A program made the position numbers and the translations under genes. Below the pieces are notes generated by a model. The model searched no databases. It saw only the letters and a list, made by a program, of their open reading frames with translations, and was not told the origin of the DNA. Source: Neobacillus bataviensis LMG 21833 (GTDB taxonomy: Bacteria; Bacillota; Bacilli; Bacillales; Cytobacillaceae). Taken from it: a stretch of DNA of 64,000 nucleotides. Location: positions 1-64,000 of the forward strand of contig NZ_AJLS01000054.1 of NCBI RefSeq assembly GCF_000307875.1. Direction: 5' to 3'. Each line of letters begins with the position of its first letter. Within the stretch, counting starts at the first letter, position 1. Positions 27,556 through 37,040 of this stretch are shown one piece after another.

Positions 27556-29034
27556 TTATTTACCGCTTTTTCCTATATAATTTAGAATTTCTAGTGAAAC
27601 AATTTCAACATTTCCCCCAGAAATCATTAATTTATTTATTTTTTCAAAAGGATAAATTCTTGAAGACATTGTATCCTTACCCCCATCTATAAATAGTTCT
27701 ATACTTGAAACATCTAATAGGATATCAAGTTGCACATTGTCTGTTTCTGAACTTACTTTCACACGACGAGAATTCAATGGAGGGTTTTCTTTTCCAATAA
27801 TCTTATGGCCCATTTGACTTCTGGAAAAAGTAACTTCATTCTCTTGTTTTGTATAATCAATTAACATATACTCTTCCTCTGTTGAGGAAAACTTTAGTGT
27901 GATATTGTCATTTTTCTTCATTATCACTTTTATGCGACAACAATCAGTAATGGAAAATAACTCATTATTCTCTATTGTATGTTCTTGCAAAAAAGTGTCC
28001 CGTTCGAAATAGTTATCTATTAAGGGGATCGGAACTTGGTACAGTTGCTTGTTTTTCAATTGTAGTTGTCTGGGAATAGTCATTGCCCCAGCCCATTTAT
28101 GTCCTTCAGTATGTGTTGGAATATTTCGATCCCACATCTGCATCCAAGCGACTAATACTGGATTACCATCCTCTGAAATCGTAGTCTGAGCTGCATAAAA
28201 ATCTAGCCCATGATCAATTTCGTTCATATCCTCCAGCAAAAATATACCTTTTTCCCAATCTATTTTACCTGTCACATATACACATGATGAAAGATTTTGA
28301 AAATCCTGAACATCAGATAGCAGTTCTATTGGAGAAAAAATGAGAACATCAGTCCCATCAATATGCACATAGTCAGGACATTCCCACATTCTCCCTTGCC
28401 CGTCCATCCCTTTTAATAATTCAGAAAAGAAGTTCCATTCGATTAGGTCCACCGATTTATACAGTAATAATAGAGGAGTACGATCTTGGGTACATGAAGC
28501 CACAATACAATAGTATTCATCATTTTTCTTAAAAATCTTAGGATCTCTAAAATCTATCGAACTTGCAAATTCTGGAACCTTTTCACTTGGTATAACAGGA
28601 TTAAATGGATATTTTGTGAAGCTTACCCCGTCTTTTGAAAAAGCTACATTTTGATTTTGAACTACTTCTCCATCCGAATTTTTGTAACAACCCGTATATA
28701 GAATGTTCAAATCCTCATCTTTTTCTATTGCCGTTCCTGAAAAACATCCCATACTATCAAAAGAATCTTCTGGAGCAATCGCTACAGGCAAATGCTCCCA
28801 AGAGATTAGATCCTTTGTTATAGCATGACCCCAATGCATCGGTCCCCACACACTGTCATAAGGGTGATATTGATAGAACAAATGATAGTGACCTTGATAA
28901 AAGATAAAACCATTTGGGTCATTCATCCAGCCAATTTCCGGCATCAAATGATAATTCATCCGATACTGAGAATTTACCTTAGCTTTATTATTTCGTGTAT
29001 ACACTGTAGCTTTTTCAGCGGCATGGCATTTCAT
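27556..29034 (-). CDS. GH32 sucrose/sucrose-6-phosphate hydrolase type enzyme
   Basis: About 492 residues with GWMNDPNG (nucleophile Asp), DFRDPKIF and MWECPDYV motifs and a shorter C-terminal beta-sandwich ending with DVSSIELFIDGGKDTMSS. I start it at the ATG at 29034 because GGGGTG precedes it; an upstream in-frame start at 29088 would reach into the permease gene. There is no signal peptide. It lies between the second permease and a GH13 gene, so it acts on imported sucrose-containing sugars. Because uptake is by an ABC importer rather than a PTS, free rather than phosphorylated sugar is expected. Confidence 0.9.
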   Translation of the reverse strand: MKCHAAEKATVYTRNNKAKVNSQYRMNYHLMPEIGWMNDPNGFIFYQGHYHLFYQYHPYDSVWGPMHWGHAITKDLISWEHLPVAIAPEDSFDSMGCFSGTAIEKDEDLNILYTGCYKNSDGEVVQNQNVAFSKDGVSFTKYPFNPVIPSEKVPEFASSIDFRDPKIFKKNDEYYCIVASCTQDRTPLLLLYKSVDLIEWNFFSELLKGMDGQGRMWECPDYVHIDGTDVLIFSPIELLSDVQDFQNLSSCVYVTGKIDWEKGIFLLEDMNEIDHGLDFYAAQTTISEDGNPVLVAWMQMWDRNIPTHTEGHKWAGAMTIPRQLQLKNKQLYQVPIPLIDNYFERDTFLQEHTIENNELFSITDCCRIKVIMKKNDNITLKFSSTEEEYMLIDYTKQENEVTFSRSQMGHKIIGKENPPLNSRRVKVSSETDNVQLDILLDVSSIELFIDGGKDTMSSRIYPFEKINKLMISGGNVEIVSLEILNYIGKSGK

Positions 29035-29062
29035 TGATGCTTCACCCCATTCAGTTTTGAAA

Positions 29063-29887
29063 TTATTTAATACCACCGTCCATAACACCTTGAATAATTT
29101 GTTTTTGCATGATGAAATAGAAGATTAAAATTGGAATAATACACAGTACTAAGGCTGCCATTGCAATATTATAGTCAGCAGTATATTTACCAAAGAAATA
29201 GAAGGTAGACAACGGCAATGTTCTAATGTCATCTTTTACCAATACTAATGAAGGCAATAAGAAATCATTCCAAATCCAAAGTACATCTAGAATGGCAATC
29301 GTTGTTGTTGTAGGTTTTAGTAATGGAAAAACAACTTTAAAGAATACAGTAAACTTGCTTGCACCATCGATTATTGCTGCCTCTTCCAGTTCCACCGGAA
29401 TATTCTTAATAAAGCCATGATACATAAATGTTGCCATACTAATACCAAATCCAAGGTAATAGAAAATTAGCATCTCTCTACTATTCAAAAGACCAAATTC
29501 TCCAAAAATAGAAACAAAAGGGATCATAATCGATTGAAATGGAATAATCATGGAAGCAATCATTAGCATTAATATAATTCCATTTATTTTCCATTTCCAT
29601 CTAACCAAAAAATAAGCTAGTGTTGATGAGAAAAAAACAATTACTATTACCGAAACCGTTGTGACCAAAAGAGAATTAATGAAGGACGTTCCAAAATTCA
29701 TTGTTTCAAAGGCAGATTTATAATTTTCTAGAGAAAAGACCTTAGGAATACTAATTGGATCTGCTACTACTTCTAATCTTTCTTTAAACGAATTGACAAT
29801 AATCATTAAGAAAGGAAAAATGTACAAAACGAAAATTAGTGCACTAATAATCCATAAAGAGATTTTACTGAGATTCACTTTTTTCAT
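29063..29887 (-). CDS. ABC importer permease, MalG/LacG type
   Basis: The 274-residue protein has six membrane segments and the EAA loop, here VELEEAAIIDGASKFTVFFKVVFPLLKP. It is clearly homologous to the permease at 38.1-38.9 kb (shared GFIKNIPVELEEAAIIDG, WIWNDFLLPSLVL, LRTLPLSTFYFFGKYT-like stretches), pointing to an old duplication of this importer class. It overlaps the upstream permease by 1 bp. Confidence 0.93.
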   Translation of the reverse strand: MKKVNLSKISLWIISALIFVLYIFPFLMIIVNSFKERLEVVADPISIPKVFSLENYKSAFETMNFGTSFINSLLVTTVSVIVIVFFSSTLAYFLVRWKWKINGIILMLMIASMIIPFQSIMIPFVSIFGEFGLLNSREMLIFYYLGFGISMATFMYHGFIKNIPVELEEAAIIDGASKFTVFFKVVFPLLKPTTTTIAILDVLWIWNDFLLPSLVLVKDDIRTLPLSTFYFFGKYTADYNIAMAALVLCIIPILIFYFIMQKQIIQGVMDGGIK

Positions 29888-30771
29888 TATGCTTCAACCT
29901 CCTTCTTTTTCATTACAACTACCTGGGTAATCGCGATTGCGGCAACGATTAGAAATAGAATAATAGCCTTCGCTTGACCTGTGCCGTAATTATGATATAA
30001 AAAGGCATCATTATATACATGCATGGAAATTAACTCGGTTGACCGGTATGGCCCGCCCTTTGTTAAGGAAAGGTTTGTATCATACACCATAAAGCTTCTT
30101 TGAAGTGTTAAGAAAATGCTGATTGTAAACGATGACACCATTAACGGCAGTTTAATCCTTGTTAGAATTCTCCATTTGCCGGCACCATCTAATGCTGCAG
30201 CCTCTAATAACGACTTAGGAATACCGGACAGACCTGCTATATAAATGAGCATCATATAACCTGAGTTTTGCCAGACACCGACAATGATTAATGACCATAA
30301 TGCTGTTTTAGGGTCTGCAAGCCATGAACTGCTTAATAGTTCAATGTTAAATGCCGTACCAAAATAGACTAATACTTTTGAAAAAATAAATTGCCAGATA
30401 AAACCCAGTAACACCCCGCCAATTAAGTTTGGTGTGAAGAATCCCATTCGGAATGTATCTTGGCCTTTCATCCCACTGGTAACAATTAATGCTAAAGCAA
30501 AGGCAACAACGTTTGTAATGATTAAAGAGCCGATTGTATACTTGAAGGTTAGCAATAATGCATCCCAAAACTGTTGATCCTTGAAAGCATTTAAATAATT
30601 CTTTAATCCTACAAACTCAGTTGAAATCCCTGTACCTGTCGAGTTAGTAAAGGTCATATAAACACCGATAATAAACGGAATAAATACTACAGTTAAAAAG
30701 GCAAAAATAGGTATACCGCCAAAAGTGAGAAAAACTTTTATTTTATCTAATAAGTTTTTTTCTTGATACAT
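29887..30771 (-). CDS. ABC importer permease, MalF/AmyD type
   Basis: A 294-residue permease with six membrane segments and an EAA-type loop, here SLLEAAALDGAGKWRILTRIKLPLMV. The ATG at 30771 follows a perfect AAAGGAGG with 7 bases and is preferred to one 13 codons upstream. With the 29.0-kb permease it forms the channel of a sugar importer; the two stop/start codons overlap. Confidence 0.93.
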   Translation of the reverse strand: MYQEKNLLDKIKVFLTFGGIPIFAFLTVVFIPFIIGVYMTFTNSTGTGISTEFVGLKNYLNAFKDQQFWDALLLTFKYTIGSLIITNVVAFALALIVTSGMKGQDTFRMGFFTPNLIGGVLLGFIWQFIFSKVLVYFGTAFNIELLSSSWLADPKTALWSLIIVGVWQNSGYMMLIYIAGLSGIPKSLLEAAALDGAGKWRILTRIKLPLMVSSFTISIFLTLQRSFMVYDTNLSLTKGGPYRSTELISMHVYNDAFLYHNYGTGQAKAIILFLIVAAIAITQVVVMKKKEVEA

Positions 30772-30857
30772 TTTTTTATCCTCCTTTAAAATAAAGGCCC
30801 TAATAAGCAATAGCAGAAAAGCTGTCTTGCTAACTTTTCTGCTATAATAAAAGTCTA

Positions 30858-32156
30858 TTATTTTTTCTTAGTGCTTAACCAATAGTCTTGTAATTCCTTT
30901 GTTAAGCCCTTTTTGTCGATTTTACCATCTAAATATTTTTGTAATGACGCGCCCATGGTTGGATACGCTTCAGCAGGATAGTAAGTATTCATCCATTCTA
31001 AAGTATCTCCAGAGCGTACATAATTAACAATAGCACTTGATAAAGGATCATCTAAAGTACCCTTAAAGTCTTTAGAAATTGGTAAGAATTTTAATTTATT
31101 CACATAGTAATCCTGTCCGGCTTTATCTTGATACATCCAAGTTAAAAAGTCCTTCGCACCTTGTTGTTGCGCTTTACTAGATTGATCTTTATCAATAACC
31201 CATGATTGTGGTACACCTACAGAAATCTGCGAGTTGCCGTATGCACCTTCATCATCCGAAATCGGTACAGGTAGAATGCCAAACTTTGCATCGGGATTAG
31301 CTTCAGCTAACTGTGGATAAGCCCAGTTTCCCATAAACCAGAAGCCAATATCTCCATTTGCCAATGCTAATGTAGACGTGTCATATTCAACAGCTAATGG
31401 ATTTTTCTTAGCTTGATTGTAATCTTTCATTAAATCAAAAGTAGCTACCCAGTTATCATACGTTTTATTACCTTCTAATTTTTCATTTCCAGCAGCTACA
31501 TTATTTAAAAAGTCATGGCGTTTAGAACTATCTTCTGACTGATCTGCAAATACTAAATTTGTAAAGTGAGCTCCTAATGACCAATCCATTGGGGAAATTT
31601 GAATAGCACGTTTACCTAACTTTTCAACTTTATCAAATACAGCTTTTAAATCTGATCTTGTTTTGATCGTAGTTGGATCAAACTTACCTCCTACGGCTTT
31701 ATCTAACACATCTTTATTGTATAATAATCCAAAGGCCTCAATTGTAGCGGGGATTCCATAAATCTTTCCATCTACAGTTGTTGTATCAAGATAGACTTGA
31801 TCAATCCCTTTAACAATATCCATATCTGACAAGTCTAGTAATTTATCAGACCAGTTTTCTAATTCAGCAGCTACTCCCATGTTAATCATGGTTGGTGCAT
31901 TTTTAGATGCATATAATGAACTTAATTTTTCATTTACATTTTGTCCTGCTAACGGTAAAACTTTCACCGTATATTTTTCTTGACTGTCATTGTATGCTTT
32001 TACCATTTCATCTAATTCTTTAGCTACTTCTTCTTTACCGATAAGCAATGTCACTTCTGTCTTGTCCGACTTACTACCGTCAGATCCTCCGCAGCCTGCA
32101 AGAACACCAAGCATTAAACATAGTACTGCTACCAAACTAATTATTTTTTTCTTCAT
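30858..32156 (-). CDS. ABC importer solute-binding lipoprotein, sucrose-type locus
   Basis: The 432-residue protein has a lipoprotein signal with C22 in GVLAGC and a family-1 sugar-binding fold (NGDIGFWFMGNWAYPQLAEANPDAKFGILPVP). It is first in the operon after the LacI gene, with the strong operator-bearing promoter about 160 bases upstream. Downstream GH32, GH13 and sucrose phosphorylase suggest sucrose or sucrose-based oligosaccharides as ligand; this is inference from context. Confidence 0.92.
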   Translation of the reverse strand: MKKKIISLVAVLCLMLGVLAGCGGSDGSKSDKTEVTLLIGKEEVAKELDEMVKAYNDSQEKYTVKVLPLAGQNVNEKLSSLYASKNAPTMINMGVAAELENWSDKLLDLSDMDIVKGIDQVYLDTTTVDGKIYGIPATIEAFGLLYNKDVLDKAVGGKFDPTTIKTRSDLKAVFDKVEKLGKRAIQISPMDWSLGAHFTNLVFADQSEDSSKRHDFLNNVAAGNEKLEGNKTYDNWVATFDLMKDYNQAKKNPLAVEYDTSTLALANGDIGFWFMGNWAYPQLAEANPDAKFGILPVPISDDEGAYGNSQISVGVPQSWVIDKDQSSKAQQQGAKDFLTWMYQDKAGQDYYVNKLKFLPISKDFKGTLDDPLSSAIVNYVRSGDTLEWMNTYYPAEAYPTMGASLQKYLDGKIDKKGLTKELQDYWLSTKKK

Positions 32157-32240
32157 CTCTACTTTTCTCCCTTACAAATTTTTTAAAATACTTCAATATT
32201 AAGAAGATTATATTTAAACAAAAAGTAGCTCCCACATCAA

Positions 32241-32259
32241 TATGTCAATCGTTTTCATA
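32241..32259 (-). promoter_or_regulatory. LacI-type operator, site 1
   Basis: TATGTCAATCGTTTTCATA (plus strand), identical to site 2, 84 bp downstream of it in transcription order. The core AATCGTTTT is of the LacI-family type. It lies in the 5' leader of the binding-protein transcript, suggesting roadblock or DNA looping. Confidence 0.8.
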
Positions 32260-32320
32260 AACTACTAAAAAAATTTCTACTATATTTATTTTCAAATATA
32301 CCTTTCTCATTTCTAAAAAA

Positions 32321-32349
32321 ATTATATGTCAATCGTTTTCATATGTCAA
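32321..32349 (-). promoter_or_regulatory. Consensus sigma-A promoter with an operator as spacer
   Basis: On the minus strand TTGACA (32349-32344) and TATAAT (32326-32321) are exact consensus hexamers separated by exactly 17 bases (32327-32343). Operator sites 2 and 3 overlap the spacer and the -35 box. Initiation is expected near 32314, about 158 bases before the binding-protein ATG. Confidence 0.9.
32325..32343 (-). promoter_or_regulatory. LacI-type operator, site 2
   Basis: TATGTCAATCGTTTTCATA fills the 17-bp spacer and touches the -10 box. A bound repressor would cover RNA polymerase contacts directly. Confidence 0.85.
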
Positions 32350-32360
32350 ACGTTTTCATA
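32342..32360 (-). promoter_or_regulatory. LacI-type operator, site 3
   Basis: TATGTCAAACGTTTTCATA is one base different from sites 1 and 2, lies exactly 17 bp from site 2 and contains the -35 hexamer. Confidence 0.85.
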
Positions 32361-32375
32361 CATTGTTCAAAAATT

Positions 32376-32394
32376 TATGTTAATCGTTTTCATG
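32376..32394 (-). promoter_or_regulatory. LacI-type operator, site 4
   Basis: TATGTTAATCGTTTTCATG matches site 2 at 17 of 19 bases, begins 34 bp (twice 17) beyond site 3 and overlaps the last codons of the LacI gene. Confidence 0.7.
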
Positions 32395-33373
32395 TTGTTT
32401 CTCTAATAATTAATGTTGTCCTTAGCTCTATTGGTTTAGGTGGATCTTCATCTAACAATTTGGATATTAATACATCAGCAGCATATTTCCCCATTTCCTT
32501 AATAGGCTGTCGGACAGTTGTTAGTGACGGATGAAGAACTTCTGCAATTGGCTGGTCATCAAAACCAACTACTGCTAAATCCTTGGGAATTTTAATTCCC
32601 AATTTGGGCGCTTCACTGATAATTCCTGCCCCAACTTCATCTCCGTTTGCAAATACAGCATCTGGCATCTTCTCTTTTAATGCAACAATATCATGGAGAG
32701 TCCGCTGACCATCTTTAATATTTAGTCTATATGAAAAATAATAATCTTCATCAAATTCAAGATTATACTCTGATAATGCTTGTAAATATCCTTCATACCT
32801 GTGGTCATTTTTGTGATAATTTGACCCAGTGCAGTAAGCAATTTTCCGATAGCCTTTTTCAAGTAAATGTTTAATTGCTTCATAAGTCGCTTGCTTTTCA
32901 TCTATATGAATAATTGGAAGCTTTTCATTACCTATATAACGATTACACATTACGATTCTTCCATCCAATAGGTATTTTTTTATGATTTCCGTATCATTTT
33001 CAGTATTTGTCATAAGGATGCCATCTAATTGCTTTTTTTTAAGCATATCAATAAATGTCAATTCCCTCTTTGGATCCTCTAGGGTTTGCAAAACTACAAC
33101 CTGAAATCCTCTTTCATAGGCTTCTCTCTCAATTGCATCAACTAAATAAGCAAAAAATGGATTCGTGATATAAGAGATTACAACACCTATAAGTTTAGTA
33201 CTTTTCCCCCTTAATTGCTGGGCAACGCTATTAGGGTAAAAATCCATCTCTTCCATCGTATCAAAAATCAACTTTTTTGTTTTATCAGATACATATGGAT
33301 GATTGTTTAATGCCCTTGAGATTGTCGTAATAGACAGTCCTGTTTTTTTGGCAACATCTGCAATTGTAGCCAT
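32390..33373 (-). CDS. LacI family repressor of the sucrose-type operon
   Basis: The 327-residue regulator begins MATIADVAKKTGLSITTISRALN, the standard LacI helix-turn-helix plus hinge, followed by a periplasmic-binding-like sugar domain. It lies directly upstream of, and in the same direction as, the binding-protein/permease/GH32/GH13 genes, with four matching operators between them. Repression relieved by a sucrose-related sugar is expected. The start follows AAGGAAG. It is separated by 113 bp from the upstream response regulator, with no clear terminator between. Confidence 0.93.
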   Translation of the reverse strand: MATIADVAKKTGLSITTISRALNNHPYVSDKTKKLIFDTMEEMDFYPNSVAQQLRGKSTKLIGVVISYITNPFFAYLVDAIEREAYERGFQVVVLQTLEDPKRELTFIDMLKKKQLDGILMTNTENDTEIIKKYLLDGRIVMCNRYIGNEKLPIIHIDEKQATYEAIKHLLEKGYRKIAYCTGSNYHKNDHRYEGYLQALSEYNLEFDEDYYFSYRLNIKDGQRTLHDIVALKEKMPDAVFANGDEVGAGIISEAPKLGIKIPKDLAVVGFDDQPIAEVLHPSLTTVRQPIKEMGKYAADVLISKLLDEDPPKPIELRTTLIIRETT

Positions 33374-33486
33374 GCCTTATCTTCCTTCCCTTAGTTAAGT
33401 AAAAATAATATAACAATAATACTAATTCTATTTCAAGAACATCATTTGTAAAAGACCTTTTATTTTAAATTGAGATATCTTCGGTG

Positions 33487-35061
33487 TTAATTTGCCCGGT
33501 ACTCATTCGGTGTAACACCGACCACCTTCTTAAACACCTTGCGAAAATACTTATCGTCTTGATACCCAATCATATTTGCGATGTCATAGATTTTCATTTC
33601 GCTATTTTTCAATAAAGTTTTTGCCCGTTCCATGCGAATATTGACAATATAATCGGAGATGTTTATATTGAACTCCTGTTTAAACTTCCTCGATATATAT
33701 TCTCTGCTTATGTAAAAATGATTCGATATTTCCTGCAATTTCACATCACGGTCAAAATTGGCTTGTAGATATTTTTCAATTTCAACAATCACATTACTAT
33801 TTTTCTGGCTTGCTTTCTGTTTTACTCTTTTTAAAAAGAAGGAAATTTCCTGTTTGATTCTTTTTATATAATCATCCAAAAGAAAGGTGCCGTTTTTGTC
33901 AAAAAATCCGTCAATTCGTCTTTCAATCTCTTCTACAGCCTTTATGGAAATGTCATATTTCTTATACCATTGATGGCTGATCACCAAATATTCATTTTCG
34001 AAATGAAGCAGCTGCTTCAGGGATAAATAATGGTTTTCCGTATAATCGCCTGTAATTTGCTCAATCAATTCTTCAAATGCTCCGATTTCATTTGCTTGTA
34101 CTGCTAGCTCAATATCGGAAGAATAAGACATCAAACTTTTTAGCGTTTCCCCAGGCAGTATATCCTGTCGATATACTCGGCTCTCCGTTTGCTCCAACAG
34201 ATTACCATTTAACAAAACCTGCTTTGCATGCTGATAAGAGTCCATTAATTTTGTACGTTTATCAATTGCTTTTCCAATTGCTATTGGGCAAAAAACATGA
34301 ATGACCTGTTTAATTGTCTTGTAGATTTGCGCTAACAGTTCCTCCATACGTTCAAACTGATTCCAGAAGATGATAACAATTTCGCCCTTACTAGCCAAAT
34401 AACGAAAACCAATTCCACATTCGTTTTCCAACAATAATTCATTAATGATGTTCAAGATGGTAAAGTACGCTAAGTCCCTGTCACCATTTAACGCCATACT
34501 CGCCATACGATTAATCCTGACTAATGCAACTGTATAATGGAGCGATGGAAGAAAACCGAATTCCTCATACAAATCTTCCTCAATACTTTCACTAGTAATA
34601 AGCTGAGTCAGCTTTCGATCACGGTAAACAGGCTTCATCTCATTGATTAATTGGGCGCTGCTCGCCTTTCTCTCTCGATCCGCTTCTTCCTTCTTCCATT
34701 CCTTAACCGCCTTTTCCAATGTAAGATTTAAAATCTCTGGATCAACAGGCTTTAATAGATAGTCCAAACTCCCGAAATGGATGGCCTTCCGCATATAATA
34801 GTAGTCATCGTAGCCAGTCACAACAATCGTTTTACTAGTAGGTTGGTTTTCTTTAATCCATTCTAACAGCAGCGTTCCATCCATTTTCGGCATTTTCATA
34901 TCTGAAAAAATGATCTGCGGCCTAAAGGTTTGAATCAGCCCAATCGCCTCTTCGCCATTCGCCGCCTCATAAATTTCTGTGACTCCGTTCCGCTCCCATT
35001 CTCCAAGGAGCTTAATTCCTTCGCGCACATGTTTTTCATCATCGACAATTAAAACTCTCAT
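33487..35061 (-). CDS. YesN-type response regulator, second system
   Basis: The 524-residue protein has a receiver domain (MRVLIVDDEKHVREGIK; acceptor Asp in IIFSDMKMPKMDG), a long central region, and a C-terminal AraC DNA-binding domain (DKYFRKVFKKVVGVTPNEYRAN). Its start overlaps the kinase stop (ATGA). It is divergent from a complete CUT1 importer at 37.1-40.3 kb, its probable target. The 45-bp element in that gap also precedes the ThuA operon 27 kb away, so this regulator may control both. Confidence 0.93.
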   Translation of the reverse strand: MRVLIVDDEKHVREGIKLLGEWERNGVTEIYEAANGEEAIGLIQTFRPQIIFSDMKMPKMDGTLLLEWIKENQPTSKTIVVTGYDDYYYMRKAIHFGSLDYLLKPVDPEILNLTLEKAVKEWKKEEADRERKASSAQLINEMKPVYRDRKLTQLITSESIEEDLYEEFGFLPSLHYTVALVRINRMASMALNGDRDLAYFTILNIINELLLENECGIGFRYLASKGEIVIIFWNQFERMEELLAQIYKTIKQVIHVFCPIAIGKAIDKRTKLMDSYQHAKQVLLNGNLLEQTESRVYRQDILPGETLKSLMSYSSDIELAVQANEIGAFEELIEQITGDYTENHYLSLKQLLHFENEYLVISHQWYKKYDISIKAVEEIERRIDGFFDKNGTFLLDDYIKRIKQEISFFLKRVKQKASQKNSNVIVEIEKYLQANFDRDVKLQEISNHFYISREYISRKFKQEFNINISDYIVNIRMERAKTLLKNSEMKIYDIANMIGYQDDKYFRKVFKKVVGVTPNEYRAN

Positions 35062-36875
35062 GAATGCTCCACCTCTTTTTGCATTACATTGGGAATCCAG
35101 ATTTTAACCGTAAAGCCTTCCTCCGCGCTTTCGAAAGAAATGGCAGCTTTAGTGCCATAATAAATCTGCAGACGGTCATAGATGTTTTTTAACCCGATGG
35201 ATTCTCTATGCTTCCCTTCTAGAATACGCCCCTCAAACAATTCTTGGCGGATTCCATCCAATTGCTCTTCTGATACTCCGATTCCATTGTCATTGACACT
35301 GATACAAACCATATCTTCATCGTTTATGGTTGCCCCAATATGAATCACTGCTTTTTCAATCTGTTGATCAAACCCATGCTTAAAACAATTTTCCACAATT
35401 GGCTGAAGTATCATTTTCGGGACGAGAATCGCTTCAACTTCTTTTTCAACATTTATATGAAAGTCGAGCTGCTCATCAAAACGCTGTTTTTGTAAGGAAA
35501 GATATGCCTTAACATGCTTGATTTCTTTTTCGAACGGAACGATATCTTCCTTCATATTCATACTGTATCTCATGATATTTGATAATGAGGTCAGTAACGA
35601 ATACACCGGGACTGCCTGCATTTTAAGCGCCAATGTGCCAATCGATTGAAAGGCATTATATAAAAAGTGCGGATTGATTTGCGATTGCAACACCCTCAAC
35701 TGTGAGGATTTATTTTCAAGTTCTAGTTTATATTCACGTAAAATTAATTCATTGATTTGATTAATCATTCGTATAAAATGGCGGCCGAGCATGCCGATTT
35801 CATCTGTTCCTAATGAGTCAAAATCAGCCTCAAACTCACCCTTTTCTACTTTTTTCATATTACTAATCAATACTTTAATCGGAGCTGTAATCTTAAATGA
35901 GATGACCATGGTGGCTAATAAGACAACCACAAGTGTAACTAGCCCAATAAATATATTCATTAGCGCTGTTTGTCGGGCACTTTGATATAAGACATTATAA
36001 GGAATGCGTTTTACAATATTCCAATTCTTATACGGTTCGGAAAATCTTTGATAAACAATAACGCCTGAAAATTGTTTATCCTTCCACTCGATACTTTTTC
36101 CATTAAGCGGTCTCTGCTTCACATCTTTGTACCACTTTTCGTCGTTCTTAGTTCCAATGTCTTTTTCATTTGAAGAATAAATAATTGTTCCGTTATCATC
36201 CATTATGTAAAGATCTTCTACATCTTTTGTGTATAATCGGCCGGCAATTGCACTTATTTTTGAAAGGTTAATATCAATCGACAAAAGCCCTAAAAAATGG
36301 TCTGACGGAAGGTCGATTAAGGAATTATGGAAGCTTAACACATTCTTCTTCTGGGAATTAGGAATGACTGATTGCTGATTATAACTATAAATTTCATGCG
36401 GCGGCTGAATCACCGAAAAATCATCAGAATGATGTAACCGGGCATAGTAGGGATTTGAAAAGATATTCTCATACTTCCCCCTGCCGCTAATTCTTGAATG
36501 ATAATTAGTATAAGAATCCTTTCCCTTATCAATATAAATATGCATTTGTTCAATTTCAGGACGAGAGTTAAATAAATAGGCTAGTGCCCTGCGCACCTCT
36601 TCCTGATTGTTAATATAGTCCTGCGAGATGCCATCTCTCATCACACTCATAAAAGGAGTATAGCGGTAAAGTACCGAAGACATTTGCGCAACATCGTCTA
36701 AATACACGGTAAGCTCTTCTTCCCCTTTTTCAATCAGTTCATGATTGGTCGAAACAAATCGCTTATTAAGAGACGTAGTCGTTTGATAATACGTAATAGC
36801 GATGGAAGTTCCAAAAGGGAGAACCGTTGCTGCTATTAAAAAAATGATTAATTTTTTTCGAATGCTCCAGCCCAT
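35058..36875 (-). CDS. YesM-type sensor histidine kinase, second system
   Basis: A 605-residue kinase with two membrane helices around an extracellular sensor (about residues 30-295), HAMP (about 315-370), phospho-acceptor His in VLQSQINPHFLYNAFQS and ATPase motif SVNDNGIGVS. The ATG at 36875 has no good ribosome site; an in-frame stop lies 2 codons upstream, ending a 19-codon reading frame, so translation may be by coupling. It forms an operon with the response regulator. Confidence 0.92.
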   Translation of the reverse strand: MGWSIRKKLIIFLIAATVLPFGTSIAITYYQTTTSLNKRFVSTNHELIEKGEEELTVYLDDVAQMSSVLYRYTPFMSVMRDGISQDYINNQEEVRRALAYLFNSRPEIEQMHIYIDKGKDSYTNYHSRISGRGKYENIFSNPYYARLHHSDDFSVIQPPHEIYSYNQQSVIPNSQKKNVLSFHNSLIDLPSDHFLGLLSIDINLSKISAIAGRLYTKDVEDLYIMDDNGTIIYSSNEKDIGTKNDEKWYKDVKQRPLNGKSIEWKDKQFSGVIVYQRFSEPYKNWNIVKRIPYNVLYQSARQTALMNIFIGLVTLVVVLLATMVISFKITAPIKVLISNMKKVEKGEFEADFDSLGTDEIGMLGRHFIRMINQINELILREYKLELENKSSQLRVLQSQINPHFLYNAFQSIGTLALKMQAVPVYSLLTSLSNIMRYSMNMKEDIVPFEKEIKHVKAYLSLQKQRFDEQLDFHINVEKEVEAILVPKMILQPIVENCFKHGFDQQIEKAVIHIGATINDEDMVCISVNDNGIGVSEEQLDGIRQELFEGRILEGKHRESIGLKNIYDRLQIYYGTKAAISFESAEEGFTVKIWIPNVMQKEVEHS

Positions 36876-36878
36876 ATT

Positions 36879-36938
36879 TCATCGGTTAGTGTTCATCATG
36901 AGTGAATTATGACTAACCTTCCTCCCCTTGCTCAACAT
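36879..36938 (-). CDS. Possible 19-codon leader ORF before the kinase gene
   Basis: An ATG at 36938 opens 19 codons ending TGA (36881-36879), in frame with the kinase whose ATG is 3 bases further on. An AGGAGG is present but 14 bases from the ATG, a poor spacing. GGTTAGT...ACTAACC arms inside the ORF could form a hairpin. Translation is speculative. Confidence 0.2.
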   Translation of the reverse strand: MLSKGRKVSHNSLMMNTNR

Positions 36939-37040
36939 TTTTCAGTGATGTTCCTCCTAAAAAGGAGATTTCCCTTATAGTATCATAACTTAACAAAGCC
37001 TTTCATATAGAGAGGGGAATATTGTGATTCTTAAAGACAG

